Source: Gigantopelta aegis (lineage: Eukaryota; Mollusca; Gastropoda; Neomphalida; Peltospiridae). Taken from it: a stretch of DNA of 64,000 nt. The position numbers were made by a program, and so were the translations under genes. The stretch is taken from positions 36,659,306-36,723,305 of the forward strand of contig NC_054712.1 in assembly GCF_016097555.1 (NCBI RefSeq). The letters are read 5' to 3'. Under the pieces are notes generated by a model. That model did no database searches. It was not told the origin of the DNA and saw only the letters and a program-made list of their open reading frames with translations. Below are positions 9,883-20,755 of the stretch, in pieces (the first letter of the stretch is position 1; every line of letters starts with the position of its first letter).

Positions 9883-10701
9883 AGCCGCACACCCTAGTTC
9901 CATCCAGCGAAAATAAATTATAATTTGGTTAATCTACAAACTTGTAACACACTTAGATCACGTTTTTATCAAATGGTGTGAAAAAGCAGGTTTTATATCG
10001 ATAAATACCATGGGAATCCCCATGTCCCAATTGCTTGAAATAATTTTGAAAGTTAGTATTCTGATGTCACTGGTAGATGTCGCTCGAAGCACAACAATGC
10101 CTACGTCACGACAAATTTCACAGACTTGGGGTGCGTTCCTTTCACCTCTTCTGGGCATGTTCCAACTGTTCTGTCCTGGTTGTATCCCCCTCCAGATATC
10201 GTAAGACTTAGCAAAATTATTGGTTTTAAGGGTTTGTAACGTTTTGTATTGAGACACTTGTCTGAACTTTATTGTTACTGAAAATTTTCACGAACTGTGA
10301 AGAAATATCTCACAAATGAACAACAAGCAAACGACAACAAATCGGATGTTGATTGCGCGAACCGTGCACGAGAAAACAAACCGAACCAAAATGATAACGG
10401 TCACGTGGTATACCAACGTCTGTGACGTTTACACAGGAAGATTCCCTCTAAAAATAGATTGGACCTCGCTTGCTTAACGGTTTTTTCTCGAGTGCGCGCG
10501 GCATTTTAAGAAATACAAAAAAATGCATTTCGTGGTTTTACAAACATCAGGATTACCAAAAAGCACTTCAGGTGAATGGAAATGTGTATTCTAAATAATA
10601 AAATGTAAGTAAAGTGCAATTTTATTTGTGAAAAAATGGGTTTAATAGCGAAAAACAACGCCGTAATGGTTAACAACTAGCCGTAACTAGGACGTGTCCC
10701 T
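9883..10701. mobile_element. TTAA-flanked element of 819 bp (family T2)
   Basis: Starts agccgcacaccctagtt and ends aactaggacgtgtccct, which are imperfect inverted ends. It is flanked by TTAA at 9879-9882 and 10702-10705. The matching place in Y' has one TTAA (22412-22415) in identical flanks (cttagggttaaaagtcaatt), a direct empty site. It carries sequence shared with 8862-8990. No convincing transposase is inside; the open frame at 10257-9958 on the minus strand is not recognised. Confidence 0.85.
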
Positions 10702-11255
10702 TTAAAAGTCAATTTCAGGTTATCTTGTACGCCACGAAGTGATCGATTCGACATTTTTTATTTTTTTTCATTGGCTGCATGGCACTGGTGACCTGGTCAT
10801 CACCTAGAAGCAACCAGTCGTATGTCTTTAAAATGTTAACACACATATATGTGTTAACAAGTATGTGCTATCAAAATAATGAATGATGTTCTCATCAATG
10901 GGTGTGTAAGAAATTCGTGTAATTAGTTTAAACCAGAATCGGTGTACCAGCTAATATTGTCACTGAAACGTGAACGAGGTCCTACTAAACATAGAAATTA
11001 CAAATTTGGTGTGACAGTCAAAGACGCTTCCACTTATGTCTAAAACTATATAGAAGCTTAAACCCATTTTTTTCTGATTTACTTTAATCGTGAGGGGTGA
11101 TAGTATGTGTATGCCTCGTGTGCAATTTGGTTGATACGCTGCGGGTAGGAGTTTAAGCCACATATATATGTTATCGTCATCGTCTGTGGGATTTTATTTG
11201 GTGGTACACACCCTGTAAATGGAAAGATAATAAATGTTGAGAGACAGGTAACAGT

Positions 11256-11393
11256 TTAGTGCTGGTTTAGGTCTCTTAGGCGATGATTGATGCCATACGG
11301 TCTTGCGTGATATAACAAATATTCTAGAGTGTCCATGTTTTGTTTGTGCACGTAATGAAATGAAATGACGTAATCACTCAAACTGTCCACTCC
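11256..11393 (-). pseudogene. Orphan duplicate of the C1GALT1-like terminal exon
   Basis: 138 bp identical base for base to the true terminal exon at 22964-23101, including the stop codon at 11256-11258 and the acceptor tgcag before 11393. It encodes the C-terminal 45 residues (GVDSLSDYVISFHYV to RDLNQH). Block Y ends inside intron 2, so exons 1 and 2 are not repeated beside it. As it lies downstream of the real gene on the same strand, it could in principle serve as an alternative last exon giving the same protein. I consider it a passenger of the duplication. Confidence 0.88.
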
Positions 11394-11397
11394 CTGC

Positions 11398-11399
<2 letters not shown>

Positions 11400-11428
<29 letters not shown>

Positions 11429-11545
11429 TAAAAAAATACAAATAAAATACAAATAAAACTAATAAAAAAAAATAAAAAATAGTAAAATAAATAAAATAAT
11501 AAAAAAATAATAATAATAATTTTTTTTTATATATTATATAAATTA
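11400..11545. repeat. A-rich simple sequence
   Basis: A run of A followed by (aataaa)n-like sequence directly upstream of the orphan exon's acceptor. On the coding strand it forms a very long polypyrimidine tract. The Y' counterpart has a different length and an added (TA)n. Confidence 0.85.
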
Positions 11546-11705
11546 CATATCTAATTTGCTAGTTGCATAATAAAGATTCATTAAGTTGTGTTTTAAAATG
11601 AAAAATATATGTCATAAACTACCTGTCCATAAATAAATACAACATAAATAATTCCATGTACCAAATGGATAGGATCAATGATAATTATATTCCCAACACG
11701 TCAAT

Positions 11706-11912
11706 ACCAGGACCGTATCCTCCGGGGGGCAGGGGGTTGGGTGGGTGGGGTGGGGGTTGGGGGCTGTTGCCCCCCCCCCCCCCCCCGAGAATCTCTTCTT
11801 TTTTTTTGTACTCCAGAAAATAGCATACACATCTCAGGGTTTAATTTGTATAGTGTTTCATTTGTTTATAAAAAGTAGTGCCCTCCCTAGGATTATGATC
11901 AGGGTACGGCCC
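11706..11912. mobile_element. Small MITE with aggrccgta ends
   Basis: Ends aggaccgtatcct and, reversed, agggccgtaccct. It contains G and C runs. The duplicate at 23395-23580 has the same ends, so insertion preceded the duplication. Confidence 0.6.
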
Positions 11913-12029
11913 TAAATAAAAAGTAATTTTATAAACATTACGTGGTAATGTCTAGGCCTGGATTCGAACACATAGCTGCCTGGCCTAAGGTTTAGCGAGT
12001 CGAAGGATCGATCGTCCTCATTGGACTCA

Positions 12030-12180
12030 GTTTTTGCTCATCCCAACCAGTGTTACACGACTGGTATACCATAGGCCCTGATATCTACTGTATTGTCTAG
12101 AGGAAAATGTATATAAAATATCCATGTAGCCTGTATACCTCAATTTATCTAATTATATTTCATTGGTTTTTTAATTTACT
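12030..12180 (+). mobile_element. SINE fragment (variant head)
   Basis: Contains a B-box-like gaaggatcgatcgtcctc, then tacacgactggtataccata and aaatgtatataaaatatcc, which is diverged SINE body. The duplicate is at about 23660-23810. Confidence 0.6.
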
Positions 12181-12269
12181 GGGGTTTTTTTCTGGTTTTC
12201 TGCAAATAATAGTATAGTCGATGATGATTAATAAATGAATGTGCTCTAGTAGTGTTGGACAAAACAAAA

Positions 12270-13290
12270 ACTTTACCACCAAACGGTTATGTTATAGGGT
12301 TCCAAACGAATCGCCCCGCATCTTTACTTTAATTACAACTAAAATTGTGATTCCTCGGTATTCCCTATAATTCCTCTTAACTAGCACACATTTACTCTTC
12401 TCCAGTGGAAAAGCGCTCGCTCGATGCGCGGTCGGTCTGGGATCGATCCTCGTCGGTGGGCCCATTGGGCTATTTCTCGTTCCAGACAGGGAACCACGAC
12501 TGGTATATCAAAGGCCGTGGTATGTACTACCCTGTCTGTGGGATGGTGCATATAAAAGATCGCTTGCTGCTAATCGAAAAGAGTAGCCCATGAAATGGCG
12601 ACAGTGGGTTTCTCTCTCAATATCTGTGTGGTCCTTACCCATATGTCTGACGCCATATAACCGTAAATAAAATGTGTTGAGTGCGTCGTTAAATAAAACA
12701 TCTCCTTCTTCTACACCCAGGAACACGTTATTCTACTGTTACGATGTATAAAACCCACCGTTGACTATGGGCTGTTTTGTAAATTATTTCCTTCCTTTCC
12801 ATTCGTGGTATGGAATTTTACGCATATAATACGGGATAATATACTGTACGGAATAGTTATAGCCAATTATAAACTGCAGCGTACAACAATGAGTTGGTTG
12901 CATGCAAAAATCTATATTATTATTTTTGATTCTACCTTGCTATGGATAGGCTTGTGCGGGGGTGGGGGGTCTAGACTATGGCGTTGACTATGGGCTGTTT
13001 TGTAAATTATCTCCTTCCTTTTCATTCGTGGTATGGAATTTTACGCATGGATAATATACTGTACGGAATAGTTATAGCCAATTGTAAACTGCAGCGTACA
13101 ACAATGAGTTGGTTGCATGCACAAATTTATTTTATTATTTATTTTTCTACCTTGCTATGGATAGGCTTGTGTGTGTGTGTGTGTGGGGGGGGGGGGGGTC
13201 TAGACTGGCGAAAAATGTTTCGGTGTGTGTGTGGGGTGGGTCAAAACAATACATTAACAAACAAATTTCCGTGAGCAGTGTGTTGCGCGA
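12270..13290. repeat. Segmental duplication block X, copy 2
   Basis: Matches 1925-3110. It lacks the MITE and contains an extra internal copy: the segment beginning gactatgggctgttttgtaa occurs at 12770 and again at 12985, once directly after the other. It starts about 50 bp after the end of block Y copy 1, so X-Y-X' runs head to tail. Confidence 0.85.
12403..12711 (+). mobile_element. SINE family A (duplicate of 2452-2761)
   Basis: Nearly identical to the first copy, with the same 5' truncation point and the same 3' tail cgtcgttaaataaaacatct. It was therefore duplicated with block X and did not insert separately. Confidence 0.85.
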
Positions 13291-13449
13291 ATCGACGTGA
13301 TTCTGGCTGTCAGCTTGTGTCTCAAACAGTGAAATGTACAAGTACAGTAACTAGCCTTGATTCAGGCCATAACTCGGCTGACAGCTTGTGTTCGAATGCA
13401 AGTTTGTTAAAACAGTGATAAAATACTTATCCACTCCAAAATGTGTTGG

Positions 13450-13610
13450 GTTGCAGGATAAAGATAATAACCAGTTAATGATGGTTGATATCGGCTTTAT
13501 CCTGTTCAGGACGAATGGGAAATTTCCCATTCTTACCTTCACAGGATAAAGCCGATATCAAGCGTCATTAACTAGTTATTCTCTATTTATCCTGCAACCA
13601 GTGTTCCTAC
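13450..13610. mobile_element. Foldback MITE with arms of about 65 bp, intact
   Basis: Arm gttgcaggataaagataata through gatatcggctttatcctg (13453-13515). The complementary arm runs from caggataaagccgatatcaa (13540) to tatttatcctgcaacc (13610). The copy at 17855-18740 has the same arms but is split by 0.7 kb and has lost its outer end at the block Y' junction. Confidence 0.85.
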
Positions 13611-13754
13611 TGGCCTGTTATGATAACAGTATACTAGCATGTTATGACTTTTGACGTCACGTACAAAGGGAACTACTTTTCCACCCACAGATATCATTCA
13701 AATAACAGGACACAAGAATATATACAGAGTTCGACAAATCCGCTAGCCTGACGC

Positions 13755-13830
13755 CCGTGGCTAGTGGTTTTTAAGTTCGGGCTAGTGAGAAACGCAAAAC
13801 CACTAGCCCGCAGGGCTAGTGCTTTCCACC
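13755..13830. repeat. Short hairpin, ctagtggtttt arms
   Basis: ggctagtggtttt at 13760 pairs with aaaaccactagcc at 13796. A related gggctagtgctttatc piece occurs at 17803. It is probably a MITE fragment. Confidence 0.5.
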
Positions 13831-14409
13831 CCACCTCCTTATCGCTCGATTGTGTTTTTTTTTTTCCTCGGCTGAAATTTCATTTAATAAATTTGATTCT
13901 GACGTTTGTCATCGAATAATATCAACAACGCAATCAGTATATAATAATAATCCACTTGAACTAGGTCTGCAAACTGCAGTAACATGTTATCTCTACATCA
14001 CCACAGTTACAGCATGCATTGTTTACTTTACCCTTTCAAGTTTCTGGCACAGGAAATAAGTCTAATGACATACGTGCTTTGATTGGTGGGACACGTCACG
14101 TGGTAGAGAATCTCGCACATATTATGCTTTAGGCTAAGAAACTTGCAAATCACCAATCGCGACGACAGGTTAATCTCAATCAAGTGAACCCCAGTCATGC
14201 TTTGAATTTCAGTGTTTGTTTTATTTACCTATTGTTTTTTAATTTAACACTTCGCTAACATGTGGTTATCGGCAATCGGGAAAACAATTTACTTTAATGG
14301 TAACCGCACATGCAATGACTGCTTGGCCTATTACGTGTAGCGGTCTGGATATTGCGTCACAGCTGCCGATACAAGATGATACCTTTTTTGTTCATAATAG
14401 ACCTCTTTC

Positions 14410-14550
14410 TGATTCCACTGCGCATGTGCCCGTTGCGGAGTTACTCGAGGACGCAAACCGCGAGATTTCGCGAGATCTCGCCAAAATAGACCTATCTGGC
14501 CTCAGATTACAGTTATCTTCCCATTTGGTTGTCCAAAATCCGGAAGTTTC
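14410..14550 (+). promoter_or_regulatory. Possible housekeeping-type promoter
   Basis: Three motifs of TATA-less animal promoters lie within 130 bp: an NRF1-like tgcgcatgtgcc (14419-14430), a TCTCGCGAGA-like tttcgcgagatc (14466-14477) and an ETS/GABP-type ccggaagt (14540-14547). CpGs are denser here than around it. It lies about 430 bp upstream of the THAP reading frame. Function is inferred from motifs only. Confidence 0.45.
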
Positions 14551-14973
14551 ACCGAGCAAGTAGTCTGCTGTTTGACTGTGATTATTTCATGGCAGACAGC
14601 TATGAAGTGGCAACTGTTTGACTGAAGTGACAGGGGATAGCATGTAGTTTGTAAACATGTGTAACTTGTTGACATTGAAGACTTGTTTGTGGTAATTCCG
14701 GCCCATGCAAAAGTAGTGCTTTTTGTGTAAAATGGGTGTACTCCGGCCTGGTTTAGAGGGTGTGTCTGTTTAAACCAATATGCTGGGAGAAAGAGCTGGA
14801 CAACAGGGGTTGTCCTTTTCAGGGTATGTGTCCCCCGTGCAGGCAAAGGTACATACAAAACTTCACGGGCCTGCTGATATTAATAAAAATGTTATAGCCA
14901 CTAAGGCTATATAGAAACATATAGCGAAATTAATTGTGGTCTGAGGCCATCTGCAAATTGGGGGGCAAAAGCA

Positions 14974-15178
14974 ATGGGAGGCCACGACCATTGTTCAATT
15001 ATTAACTGTTCCAATCGCATATGTCCGGGAAATTCGTTATCCTTCCATCGATATCCAGCCAATGGATATCGGAAACGTTTGTGGGTAATCGTTTCACGTA
15101 GAAAACGATTTTAATGTTACTCTAAGTACGAGTGTTTGTTCGGGACATTTTGTAGGAGGGAAGCCAGTGAACGCATAA
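14974..15178 (+). pseudogene. THAP zinc-finger domain with one frameshift
   Basis: The frame opens at ATG 14974: MGGHDHCSIINCSNR, then LSFHRYPANGYRKRLW. It ends at TAA 15112-15114 just after RRKRF. A one-base shift near 15106 restores the rest: NDFNVTLSTSVCSGHF, ending at TAA 15176-15178. Together this gives the C2CH zinc site of THAP domains: C-x4-C, 43 residues, C-x2-H, plus the conserved W and HF. THAP domains bind DNA and occur in transcription factors and in P-element transposases. No downstream catalytic domain is visible, so it is a decayed gene, a single exon, or transposon debris. The region upstream has promoter-like motifs. Confidence 0.72.
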
Positions 15179-15189
15179 GGGACCAAAAC

Positions 15190-15526
15190 CTTACTGGTTC
15201 TGTACAGGACGTTCCTACACAGGGCGGTCTAGTATACTTAGATATGGTGGAAAACACATTAACAGTAAAGCAAATAAATATATATTTTGTATATAAAGAA
15301 AATATATGTATATTTCGGATTATACTCAATAAAATATATAACGTGTGCGTGTGTAAATATATAAAAAATATATGTAGTCAGGACAGCTCTGTACAGAACG
15401 TTCCTATACAGGGCGGTTTGTATTCTCTACTTAGATATAGTAGTAAACAGTAAATAAAATAAAATAAAATAAATATATATTTTGTATATACAGAAAATAT
15501 ATGTATATTTCGGACAATACTCAACA

Positions 15527-15573
<47 letters not shown>

Positions 15574-15950
15574 CTTTTAATGTTATTATTACTCAGTGTG
15601 TTTCAAATTTAATTATAAGTATTGTCTGTTGTTACTTTTACGTTCATCTAGGTATAAACAAAAAAATCATCCGCAAACTTATGTGAGAACGGCTTCGCCG
15701 ATTCACATAATTTACGGATGATTTATTTTGTTCATACCCCGATGAACGTAAAAGAAATAACAGACACTCCTTAAATAATAATAATAATAATAATAATGAT
15801 ATATAAATATATATAGAGTGATGACGGCTGTGTACAGGACGTTCCTACACAGCTCCGTCTAGTATTTTATATACTTAGATATGGTGGAAAACACATTAAC
15901 AGTAAAGAAAATAAATATATTTTGTATAATACTCAATGCGTTCATGTTGA
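15190..15950. repeat. Degenerate tandem repeat with A/T-rich spacers
   Basis: Three units begin with tgtacaggacgttcctac or tgtacagaacgttcctat at about 15197, 15389 and 15832. They continue with acttagatatggtggaaaac-type sequence and ataaatatatattttgtata. A (TA)n run lies at 15528-15570. A foldback element sits between units two and three. Confidence 0.75.
15627..15768. mobile_element. Foldback MITE, arms of about 60 bp
   Basis: The left arm contains acttttacgttcatctaggt and aaatcatccg. The right arm contains cggatgattt and gatgaacgtaaaag. The loop is cggcttcgccg. The element lies between two units of the tandem repeat. Confidence 0.75.
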
Positions 15951-16149
15951 CACTGTATAAAAACGTGTGTATGGGTAAACAGAACGGCACCTACCTTCAC
16001 CCCCCCCCCCCCCTCCCCCAAATCCCTCTTTTTTAAATTCCCACTTTATGGATATACATGTAACAGCATAAATTCTCTTCTTTTTTTAACTTTTTCCAAT
16101 TAGATAGACACTAAGAAAAATGCAACAAAACACCTTCTGATATATATAT

Positions 16150-16962
<813 letters not shown>

Positions 16963-16995
16963 TCGATCGATGCCATAACCTGTCGATGCCATAAC

Positions 16996-17165
16996 CTATG
17001 GAATCTGTCAAATGTTTTGTTTATACTTTTTACGAGATAGTCTTTTAATCTGGCGTTATCAAAACCCTCGGGTACGAGTCGCAGAGACTTTGTCCAAGTT
17101 GTTGCACTGCTTTTTAATTTGAACCATTCCGCTGTAAATTTCAGCGGACCGTTTTCTACGGCCAT
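16996..17165 (-). CDS. Candidate first coding exon, unknown protein
   Basis: ATG at 17165 opens MAVENGPLKFTAEWFKL, followed by TTWTKSLRLVPEGFDNARLK and DYLVKSINKTFD. The composition is protein-like, and it reminds me weakly of the N-terminal part of an invertebrate family of uncharacterised SWIM-type zinc-finger proteins. Two donor-like sites 16 bp apart follow, ccatag|gttatg (exon end 16996) and gacag|gttatg (exon end 16980), created by a short repeat tcgatgccataacct. About 150 bp upstream is a perfect NRF1 palindrome. No following exon was found before the microsatellite. Confidence 0.4.
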
Positions 17166-17316
17166 TATACCATCTAATTCGAAATATGTACATGTTAGTT
17201 GCCAAAGTTTAAAAGTCTCCTACGAAGCTACTCAAGTCGCCCATAACAACCCGTCTGTCACGCCCCCCAATTTGTAAGTAGACTAGTTTCAGTCTATTTT
17301 ATCAAGGGACGTTACT

Positions 17317-17336
17317 CTTCGCGCGCATGCGCAATA
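17317..17336 (-). promoter_or_regulatory. NRF1-type palindrome gcgcatgcgc
   Basis: gcgcatgcgc at 17323-17332 inside ttcgcgcgcatgcgcaatag, with cacgcccccc (KLF/Sp-like) at 17260-17269. It is placed as expected for a promoter of the minus-strand candidate exon at 17165. The motif match is exact; function is inferred. Confidence 0.45.
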
Positions 17337-17854
17337 GGAATGCGAAATACCTCTATTAACAACGGATTAGATATCCCCGTTATATTCTTTTGATATCGGT
17401 CTGACACGGGATAATGCCCTGTATTTGAACAATTGGCATCACCGTTCCTGGCGACATAAATAGTAGGGCCCTAAATCTTAGTAAATGTATAACCCGGCGT
17501 TCGCTACAACAGCTTGTTCTGAATGTGCACGTAAAACCCTATGACATGACATGTATAACCCGCTACCGAATACACTGAACCATCTATTACCGTGTGTCAC
17601 ACTGTCGTACCCTCATTTAAATTTAATTATTTTGATAGTGGGTTTAGATATCAACCATGAGTTTGCTCAATTATTTTTCCCCGGAGGGAGGGCAAAAGCG
17701 AAAACGGAACAATGACGATGGATCACACTTGACAAAAAACGTACAACACGACAAAAAACTGAATTATATAAAAATCCAGTTATAATTGATCAGGAATTTG
17801 GGCTAGTGCTTTATCTTGGTGGGTTAGTGCTTTTCACAAACCCACTCCAAAATT

Positions 17855-18745
17855 TGTTGGGTTGCAGGATAAAGATAATAAGCAGTTAATGACGGTTGAT
17901 ATCGGCTTTATCCTGTTCAGGAGGAATGGGAAATTTCGCTCGGCAAGCCTCGCGGAATTTCCCATTATTACCTTCACAGGATAAAGCCGATATCAAGCGT
18001 CATTATCTCGCCTTCATGTAAAATTATTTAATCTCATTGGTTGTTTGCCGTTGGACAAATCCCTTATACCCCTGTGGGCGGAGCCAAATTCTCTTATACC
18101 CCGTCTGTAATTTCCAACAGTTTCCAGCCACCCCAGTTAATGCTAAAGCAATAATTAGATTATAAATAACATTGATAATCAATCAAGTATACATAATTAA
18201 TTTTATTTTTACTATAAAATACACTATTTCAATACTTTTAAAAGCTGCAATGTTGAACTGGGCCACCTAATTACGGTCGTGGTGTTATTGTATTAATGCG
18301 CGATTAACAACAGTTGTTTTTTCGTTTTTTATTTTTAATATTTTTATTTTTTCACTACATACATTTCTGATAAAAAAAAGGTTGTTTTTTTGTTCTGTTT
18401 TTATTAATATCTGTTTCACAAACAAACTGTATTACAAACATTTGAAGTTAAAAACTCGTTTATCGATGGAACTATATTTCGTCACTGGCAAGTGGTTTCG
18501 TTCGCGTCCGCGTGGTACGGCTCCGTTAATAAATTGTTAACAATTATTGTCTGGCGTTATTTTGATTATTTGGCTATAGGCCTATGGTTTAACATGTCGG
18601 CAAGATAAATTCGTTGTAGAAGCATCTCTCGGGGTATATGGCTTTTTATGTACCCTCTGTGTGCACACAGAGGGTACATAAAAAGCCATATACCCCTCGT
18701 GATGCTTCTACAACTTATATTAACTAGTTATTCTCTATTTATTAT
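17855..18745. mobile_element. Split copy of the foldback MITE at the X'-Y' spacer end
   Basis: 17858-18009 repeats the 13450-13575 arms (ggttgcaggataaagataat, gatatcggctttatcctg). The homology breaks at 18009 (gtcatta|tctcgcc) and resumes at 18720 (ttaactagttattctctatt), then runs straight into block Y' without the final tcctgcaacc. One edge of the large duplication therefore lies in this arm. Confidence 0.75.
18616..18713. repeat. Near-perfect 98-bp palindrome with almost no loop
   Basis: gttgtagaagcatc, ggggtatatggcttttta and tgtaccctctgtgtg are followed immediately by the exact reverse complement cacacagagggtaca onward to gatgcttctacaac. Only three or four mismatches lie near one third of the arm. 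It sits inside the 0.7-kb insert that splits the foldback MITE. Confidence 0.92.
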
Positions 18746-18992
18746 ACAGTATGACCTCTCTAGTAATTAAGACAGGAAATTAGAGCCTTAATATGTTGTC
18801 TTTGCCGTTCTTCGCAGTACTCAAGTACAGGTAGTTGTTGACGAAGAGACAAGGCGCTGCATATTTAATAACCTTCACCTTTGAATACGTACGTTTCATG
18901 TCTGGAACATGGTATTCACAATGTACAGTTAATTTCATGCGTACATTATTATTTTCATTTCGTCTTATTTTCGTTCTTTTATCTAATTAAGG

Positions 18993-19055
18993 TTCAAGCA
19001 CGCTGTCCTGGACACACACACAAACGCACACACATACACACAAACGCACACACAC

Positions 19056-19100
<45 letters not shown>

Positions 19101-19312
19101 CCCCTCAGTCATCTGGTATGTCTGTCCAGGACATGGGTTAGTTGTTAGTTGGTTAGTGATTAGTGAGAGAGAAGAGGGTTTAGTGGTCTTACACCTACCC
19201 ATTGAGTCGTTAAAACTCACCTTTGGCTGGGAGCCGATACCAGGCTGCGAACCCTGTACCTGGCAGCCTTATGTCCGATGTCTTAACCACGACGCCACCG
19301 AGGCACATTAAT
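18993..19312 (-). mobile_element. SINE family D with expanded (CA)n
   Basis: Duplicate of 3541-3808. The (CA)n with interspersed cgcaca runs from 19013 to 19100, much longer than in copy 1. Confidence 0.78.
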
Positions 19313-19352
19313 AGAGAGACTGTCCTGAGATTGTTTTGCAGCCATTATAATA

Positions 19353-19600
19353 CTCATTGGGTTATTTCCCGCTACAGCCAGTGCATCACGACTGGTACAC
19401 CAAAGGCCGTGGTATGTGATATCCTGTCTATGGGATGGTTCATATAAAAGATCCCCTGCTTCTAATGAAAAAGAGTAGCTCATGAAGTGGCGACAGCGGG
19501 TTTCCTCAATATCTGTGTGGTCCTTAACCATATGTCTGACGCCATAAAACCGTAAATAAGATGTGTTGAGTGCGTCGTTAACTAAAACATTTCCTTCCTT
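19353..19600 (+). mobile_element. SINE family A with exact 11-bp target duplication
   Basis: Flanked by ccattataata at 19342-19352 and 19601-19611. It is the same 5'-truncated insertion as 3858-4112 in block Y copy 1, inside a TTAA MITE fragment whose left end is gagagactgtcctgagattg (19314). Confidence 0.85.
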
Positions 19601-19674
19601 CCATTATAATATGTATTTTTGGCGACTAAGATTACATAATTAATATTCTTTCTTGTTTCGAATATCTAAGTTTG

Positions 19675-19930
19675 TTTTGTATAACGCCACAACTAGAGTA
19701 CATTGATTTATTAATCATCGACTATTGGATATCAAACATATGGTCATTTTGACACAGTCATAGAGAGGAAACCCGCTGCATTTTGTGTTTCATTAGTAGC
19801 AAGGGATCTTTTATATGCACCATCCCAGAGACAGAATGGCACATACCACGGCCTTTGATATACCAGCCGTTGTGCACTGGCTGGAACGGGAAATAACCCA
19901 ATGGGCCTACTGACGGGGATCGATCCTATA
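19675..19930 (-). mobile_element. SINE family B, duplicate of 4328-4645, head truncated
   Basis: Reverse-strand tail and body (ttgttttgtataacgccac to tgacggggatcgatcct). The tRNA-like head beyond the B box is missing, replaced by unrelated sequence from 19931. Confidence 0.75.
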
Positions 19931-20390
19931 ATGTAATCGGCGGCAAGCACATGGCAAAATGACGTAAACATATAATTAAACGAGAGTGCTCTTCCTTGCA
20001 CGGATACTCGAGTCCTGTGAACGGACTCGAGTCTTGCTAGACTCGGCCCGTGTCCGAGTACTCGAGTACCGGTGGAGATCCTAGTACTCTTACAGATCAA
20101 GTTTGACTTTCTTCGCGATTTACTCATTTTTGACAGAGTTGTGGCGCCTAAACTTAGGAGTTTGAAAATTAGTTTTCCGGATTCTTTTTCGCAGTGAAAT
20201 TTTGTGTATAGCTTTATCATGTACTGTTACAGACAAGTTTTGACTTTCGTGACGATTTACTCATTTTTCACAGAGTTATGGCCCGTGAACTTAGAAGATA
20301 TGGAAACTGTTTGGGACAGGTATCGGACATGTATTGCTTTATAGCAGTATTACCAGAATACTGGTTTATTTATTTTTGTAGTACCATTAT
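19931..20390. other. No supported feature; local repeat
   Basis: Two related pieces, tttactcatttttgacagagt (20122) and tttactcatttttcacagagt (20259), about 137 bp apart suggest a tandem duplication. The gaactcgag-like motifs cgagtcctgtgaacggactc form a small hairpin at 20010. No gene is recognised. Confidence 0.5.
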
Positions 20391-20393
20391 TAA

Positions 20394-20755
20394 AGAGACA
20401 ATCCTGAGTTAGCTGCAATATTTAAGATGTTATCGACTAACAGAGACTTTTTAACGCTTGTAATTACATATCAAATATATTTTTTCTGCATAACATATTA
20501 GTGGCTGTATATTAAACGTGTTTCTGATCGTTCTAATATTTGTTAAATTTCATTTTATTTCCTAAAATTGTTTTTTTTCGTACGTACGAAATTATTTGAA
20601 GACAAAATCCAGTTTGGGCTTCTTACAAATATTAAGACGACCAGAAACACATTGAACATACAGACACTGATATTCTAAACAAGAAAATATATTTAATATG
20701 TAAGTTTAATCATAGAAATATTTTATTAGTCGGAAATGCAGAAAACTCAGGAATG
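20394..20755. mobile_element. TTAA MITE T1, right end truncated
   Basis: The left end follows TTAA at 20390-20393 (agagacaatcctgagttag). The body matches 1995-2377. The right end stops at aactcaggaatg and joins gcctgtcattaatac of block Y, so the final inverted repeat and TTAA are lost. Confidence 0.75.

Larger units (their letters stand above)
3240..12218. repeat. Segmental duplication block Y, copy 1
   Basis: Collinear in the same orientation with 18745-23893. Anchors: 3258 and 18748 (ttatacagtatgac); 3858 and 19353 (SINE); 6555 and 20755 (gcctgtcattaatacata); 6887 and 21112 (minisatellite); 9600 and 22050 (gtggccgttagatacc); 10707 and 22417 (agtcaatttcaggttatc); 11256 and 22964 (galactosyltransferase exon); 12200 and 23878 (ctgcaaataatagtata). 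Copy 1 is longer because of extra DNA at 4.65-6.5, 7.17-9.55 and 9.88-10.70 kb. Confidence 0.88.

Noticed and set aside
9671-9916. Pro/Lys/Thr-rich frames here and at 22159-22452, 54978-55208 and 63000-63206
   Set aside because: Translations of C-, A- and CA-rich simple sequence.
14297-14563. 88-codon forward frame
   Set aside because: It overlaps the promoter-like motifs and shows no recognisable domain or splice site; coding status unsupported.
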